33,675 nt of DNA from Anabaena sp. 54 (GTDB taxonomy: Bacteria > Cyanobacteriota > Cyanobacteriia > Cyanobacteriales > Nostocaceae), in the NCBI GenBank assembly GCA_900299285.1, contig OMJF01000234.1, forward strand, positions 1 to 33,675, written 5' to 3'. Both the position numbers and the translations under genes were made by a program. Every line of letters begins with the position of its first letter. Within the stretch, counting starts at the first letter, position 1. The notes beneath the pieces were generated by a model. It saw only the letters and a list, made by a program, of their open reading frames with translations, ran no database searches and was not told where the DNA came from. Of the stretch, positions 31,527 through 33,675 are shown piece after piece.

Positions 31527-32603
31527 ATGCTGGATGTCTTTATTATTCTCTCATTTATCTTAGCAGCGTCAGGGATAGGTTATTTCAGCACTGATCTACT
31601 CTCCCCAGGTACTCTCCATGGAGTTACGAATGTAGAGGCCTTACGCTTAGTTATAGCCGTCTTTGCTGCCATTATTGGCGGTGCTGTAGGGCTAAGTTTC
31701 CAAACTACATACCGTCGTTTAGAATCACAAGTCCGGGAAATGCCTCTGGAAGCGATTTTAACCCGGTCTATTGGCTTAATAATTGGGCTACTACTAGCTA
31801 ACTTGATGTTAGCACCTCTATTTTTACTACCCATTCCTTCAGATTTTAGCTTTATTAAACCCCTTGTAGCTGTTGTTGGCAGTATTATCCTCTCTGTTAC
31901 AGGCATGAACTTGGCCGATACCCATGGACGGGGTTTGTTAAGGTTAATTAACCCCAATACTGTGGAAACTATGGTAGTAGAAGGAACTCTTAAACCTGCT
32001 AATACCAAAGTTTTAGATACTAGCTGCATTATAGATGGTCGCATTGAAACACTTCTAGAAACAGGATTTTTAGAAGGGCGAATTCTTGTTCCCCAATTTG
32101 TTTTACAGGAGTTACAACAAGTAGCTGATGCTACCAAAGACCAAAAACGGGTCAGGGGCAGAAGAGGACTAGAAATTCTCAACCGCATTCGAGAAACTTA
32201 CCCAGAACGTATTTTAATTAACCCTGTAGATTATGAGGACACTCCTACTGTTGATGCTAAATTAGTCCGTTTTGCTCAGGAAATTAATGGGACATTACTC
32301 ACTAATGATTATAACTTATCAAAAGTTGCTAGTGTACAAAAAGTCCCGGTTTTGAATATTAATGACTTAGTAAATGCCGTCAGACCAACTTATTTACCTG
32401 GTGATAATCTTGATTTGAAAATTCTCAAAGAAGGTAAAGAACCAAGTCAAGGAATTGGCTATTTAGATGATGGTACAATGGTGGTAGTGGAAGAAGGCAG
32501 TCCTTACGTGGGTGGTGAATTACGGGTAGTAGTCACCAGCGCTTTACAAACTTCCGCCGGGAGGATGATTTTTGCCAAACCCCAAGCTTCTGCCTTAGCG
32601 TAA
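31527..32603 (+). CDS. PIN/TRAM domain-containing membrane protein
   Basis: The 358-residue protein has four predicted membrane helices in the first 130 residues, a PIN nuclease-like domain (about 160-280) starting KVLDTSCIIDGRIETLLETG with the first acidic residue Asp of VLDTS, and further acids near VDAKLVRFAQ and LTNDYNLSKVA, and a C-terminal TRAM domain (GIGYLDDGTMVVVEEG...GGELRVVVTSALQTSAG). This layout is conserved in cyanobacteria and Firmicutes (YacL-type). Nuclease activity of the group is not well established. The long 5' gap (31272-31526) should contain its promoter. Confidence 0.93.
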   Translation: MLDVFIILSFILAASGIGYFSTDLLSPGTLHGVTNVEALRLVIAVFAAIIGGAVGLSFQTTYRRLESQVREMPLEAILTRSIGLIIGLLLANLMLAPLFLLPIPSDFSFIKPLVAVVGSIILSVTGMNLADTHGRGLLRLINPNTVETMVVEGTLKPANTKVLDTSCIIDGRIETLLETGFLEGRILVPQFVLQELQQVADATKDQKRVRGRRGLEILNRIRETYPERILINPVDYEDTPTVDAKLVRFAQEINGTLLTNDYNLSKVASVQKVPVLNINDLVNAVRPTYLPGDNLDLKILKEGKEPSQGIGYLDDGTMVVVEEGSPYVGGELRVVVTSALQTSAGRMIFAKPQASALA

Positions 32604-32647
32604 AGCATAAAGTAGCAATCGCCTCCACAAAACCATAAATAAATATA

Positions 32648-32696
32648 GTATGGTGCGTCAGACTGCATAAATCATGTAAGCTGACCCATCCTACAT
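32648..32696. repeat. Degenerate dispersed inverted repeat
   Basis: ATGGTGCGTCAGACTGCATAAATCATGTAAGCTGACCCATCCTACAT is an imperfect palindrome of the GTAGGATGGGTTAGCG type that is scattered in cyanobacteria. Here it lies between the PIN/TRAM gene and the toxin gene. Confidence 0.5.
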
Positions 32697-32759
32697 CATA
32701 TTTACTCAAGCGATCGCTTTTCGGTTGGTTGAATAAACGAAACCCAGTATCAACCCCGA

Positions 32760-33162
32760 TTATTCCATCTCTAAAAATTGTCTAACTGTCACAATAGCAA
32801 TTTCTTGAAAAGGATTCAAAATTAACAAATCTTCATCTCCACTCACGATTAATTCTGCATTGCCATTAACAGCTAACTCTAAAAATTTATCATCCTTAGC
32901 ATCTCGACAAGCAACAATAGTATCCCTAATTTCGATAAAATTTAATGATTCCGCCAACCAATCTAGAAAAAATTCTCTCTCAATTAGAGTAACATACTTT
33001 TCAAACTTTGGTCTGCTCAAAACGTCTATTATTTCTTGCCAAATCGCCTCAGACATCAAAATATTTCTCTCATGCCGAGCTTTATCTAAAGCTTGACGGG
33101 ATTGGCTCTTTTTAAATAATAAAAGCACTAACAATAATATTGGTATCTAAGACATATTTAGG
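32760..33162 (-). pseudogene. PIN-family toxin, frameshifted and without a clear start
   Basis: The intact part (32760-33124) reads as the body of a PIN toxin: SEAIWQEIIDVLSRPKFEKY, then RDAKDDKFLELAVNG and LIVSGDEDLLIL, with the conserved acidic residues. The expected N-terminus KYVLDTNIIVSA lies just upstream at 33126-33162 but in another frame, which then stops. Removing one T from the TTTT run at about 33121-33124 would join both parts as VSALLFKKSQS. In addition, the expected start codon position reads CTT. The gene is therefore probably inactive, or the run was misread in sequencing. Confidence 0.7.
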
Positions 33163-33166
33163 AAGA

Positions 33167-33397
33167 TTATTTATTCAGAATTGTCTCCAAAATTTCTGGT
33201 GTCAAGCCCCTGGAAACTGCTCTATCACTAATTTCATCCATCAATTTACCAAGAAAATCAACTTCCTCATTCAGATCCTCTCGTAAAAATAAACTAACAA
33301 GCGCCGCCAAAGATTGCTTTTTCCGTTCTGTTGCTTTTTGATAGGCTTGAGCAACCTTAGGACTCACTTTGATTGTAATTTCTTCACTAATCTGCAT
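33167..33397 (-). CDS. Antitoxin of the PIN toxin-antitoxin pair
   Basis: The 76-residue protein is hydrophilic and helical, beginning MQISEEITIKVSPKVAQAYQ. It has the pattern of small antitoxins found upstream of PIN toxins in cyanobacteria, with an N-terminal beta strand (EITIKVS) as in ribbon-helix-helix proteins. It ends 4 bases before the expected first codon of the toxin, so both were one operon. The antitoxin itself looks intact while the toxin is broken. I cannot name the exact family. Confidence 0.65.
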   Translation of the reverse strand: MQISEEITIKVSPKVAQAYQKATERKKQSLAALVSLFLREDLNEEVDFLGKLMDEISDRAVSRGLTPEILETILNK

Positions 33398-33675
33398 AGT
33401 TAAGACTTGTTGATAGTATTTATACTATTATATCGAAGCAGGGCGATCGCAAAGTTGTCAAAAATCGAGAAATGGGTTTGATATAGGTATAGAAAAATCA
33501 TAAATTACGTGCTATTCTCCGTATTGGTAATAGTGATAAGCTGTTATGCACCTAAATTGTATAATCCTAAAATGGTTAACGGGACTTAAAGAAAAATCAA
33601 GCCCAAATAAAGCCAAAACTGGCTTTATGAGCGGCAAATACGTCACGATTGACAGTCAACCACTCGACAAATCGA
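33398..33675. other. Right-end stretch with a possible cut gene
   Basis: One GCGATCGC site lies at 33443-33450. At the extreme end a minus-strand frame entering from the right reads RFVEWLTVNRDVFAAHKASF-GFIWA and stops at about 33601; on the plus strand an ATG at 33627 opens MSGKYVTIDSQPLDKS. One of them may be the edge of a gene, but both are too short to identify. Confidence 0.3.

Noticed and set aside
31580..32188. A 202-codon minus-strand frame opposite the PIN/TRAM gene
   Set aside because: The plus-strand protein has clear domains over the same interval; the antisense frame has no recognisable motif.

Overview
The window is about 33.7 kb of AT-rich cyanobacterial chromosome, most likely from a filamentous Nostocales species of the Anabaena/Dolichospermum/Nostoc type. 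The clues are many GCGATCGC (HIP1) octamers, heptamer STRR repeats, dispersed palindromes typical of the group, and a gene set of cyanobacterial type: YidD, GuaB3, geranylgeranyl-reductase-like flavoprotein, HPPD, a serine/threonine kinase with a Pro/Ser tail, and a PIN/TRAM membrane protein. No 16S or other species marker is present, so the genus is inferred.

Layout. 1-6.1 kb: part of a MITE-like repeat at the left edge, HPPD and a short-chain dehydrogenase (minus), a membrane-anchored Ser/Thr kinase (plus), tRNA-Ser(CGA), a VanX-type D-Ala-D-Ala dipeptidase, YidD and a phytol/dolichol-kinase-like membrane protein. 6.1-13.2 kb: the most interesting block, a double-glycine peptide export island. 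It has an HlyD-type adaptor, a C39-peptidase ABC transporter (PCAT) and at least six small precursor genes with a conserved leader ending in L-(S/T/I)-G-G and completely different cores (Pro/Val-rich, Asp-rich, acidic, His/Gly/Tyr repeat). One precursor lies on the opposite strand and is apparently frameshifted. No modification enzyme and no TolC-like protein is in the window.

13.3-25.2 kb: ordinary housekeeping genes. These are an alpha/beta hydrolase, pyrH-frr (overlapping operon), a geranylgeranyl-reductase-family flavoprotein, a decayed gene, an AI-2E-family exporter, a small membrane protein, a YdcF-like protein, GuaB3, thioredoxin, a LOG-family protein and a DacB-type D-Ala-D-Ala carboxypeptidase. 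25.2-25.8 kb: debris, including a fragment of a type I restriction specificity subunit. 25.8-33.7 kb: a dCTP deaminase split by a 361-residue intein with homing-endonuclease motifs, a CobO/BtuR-like protein without its P-loop, RNase PH, an MlaE-type permease, a heptamer repeat array, HemW, the PIN/TRAM protein and a toxin-antitoxin pair whose toxin looks decayed.

How the genes work together: in the export island the leader would be cut after Gly-Gly by the N-terminal C39 domain while the ABC transporter and HlyD adaptor move the core out, with an outer-membrane channel supplied from elsewhere. The shared ribosome-binding region, small hairpins before each precursor start, phased A-tracts before hlyD and a possible attenuator between hlyD and the transporter gene suggest a regulated, duplicating peptide family. 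This part is inference from sequence; no database search was possible.
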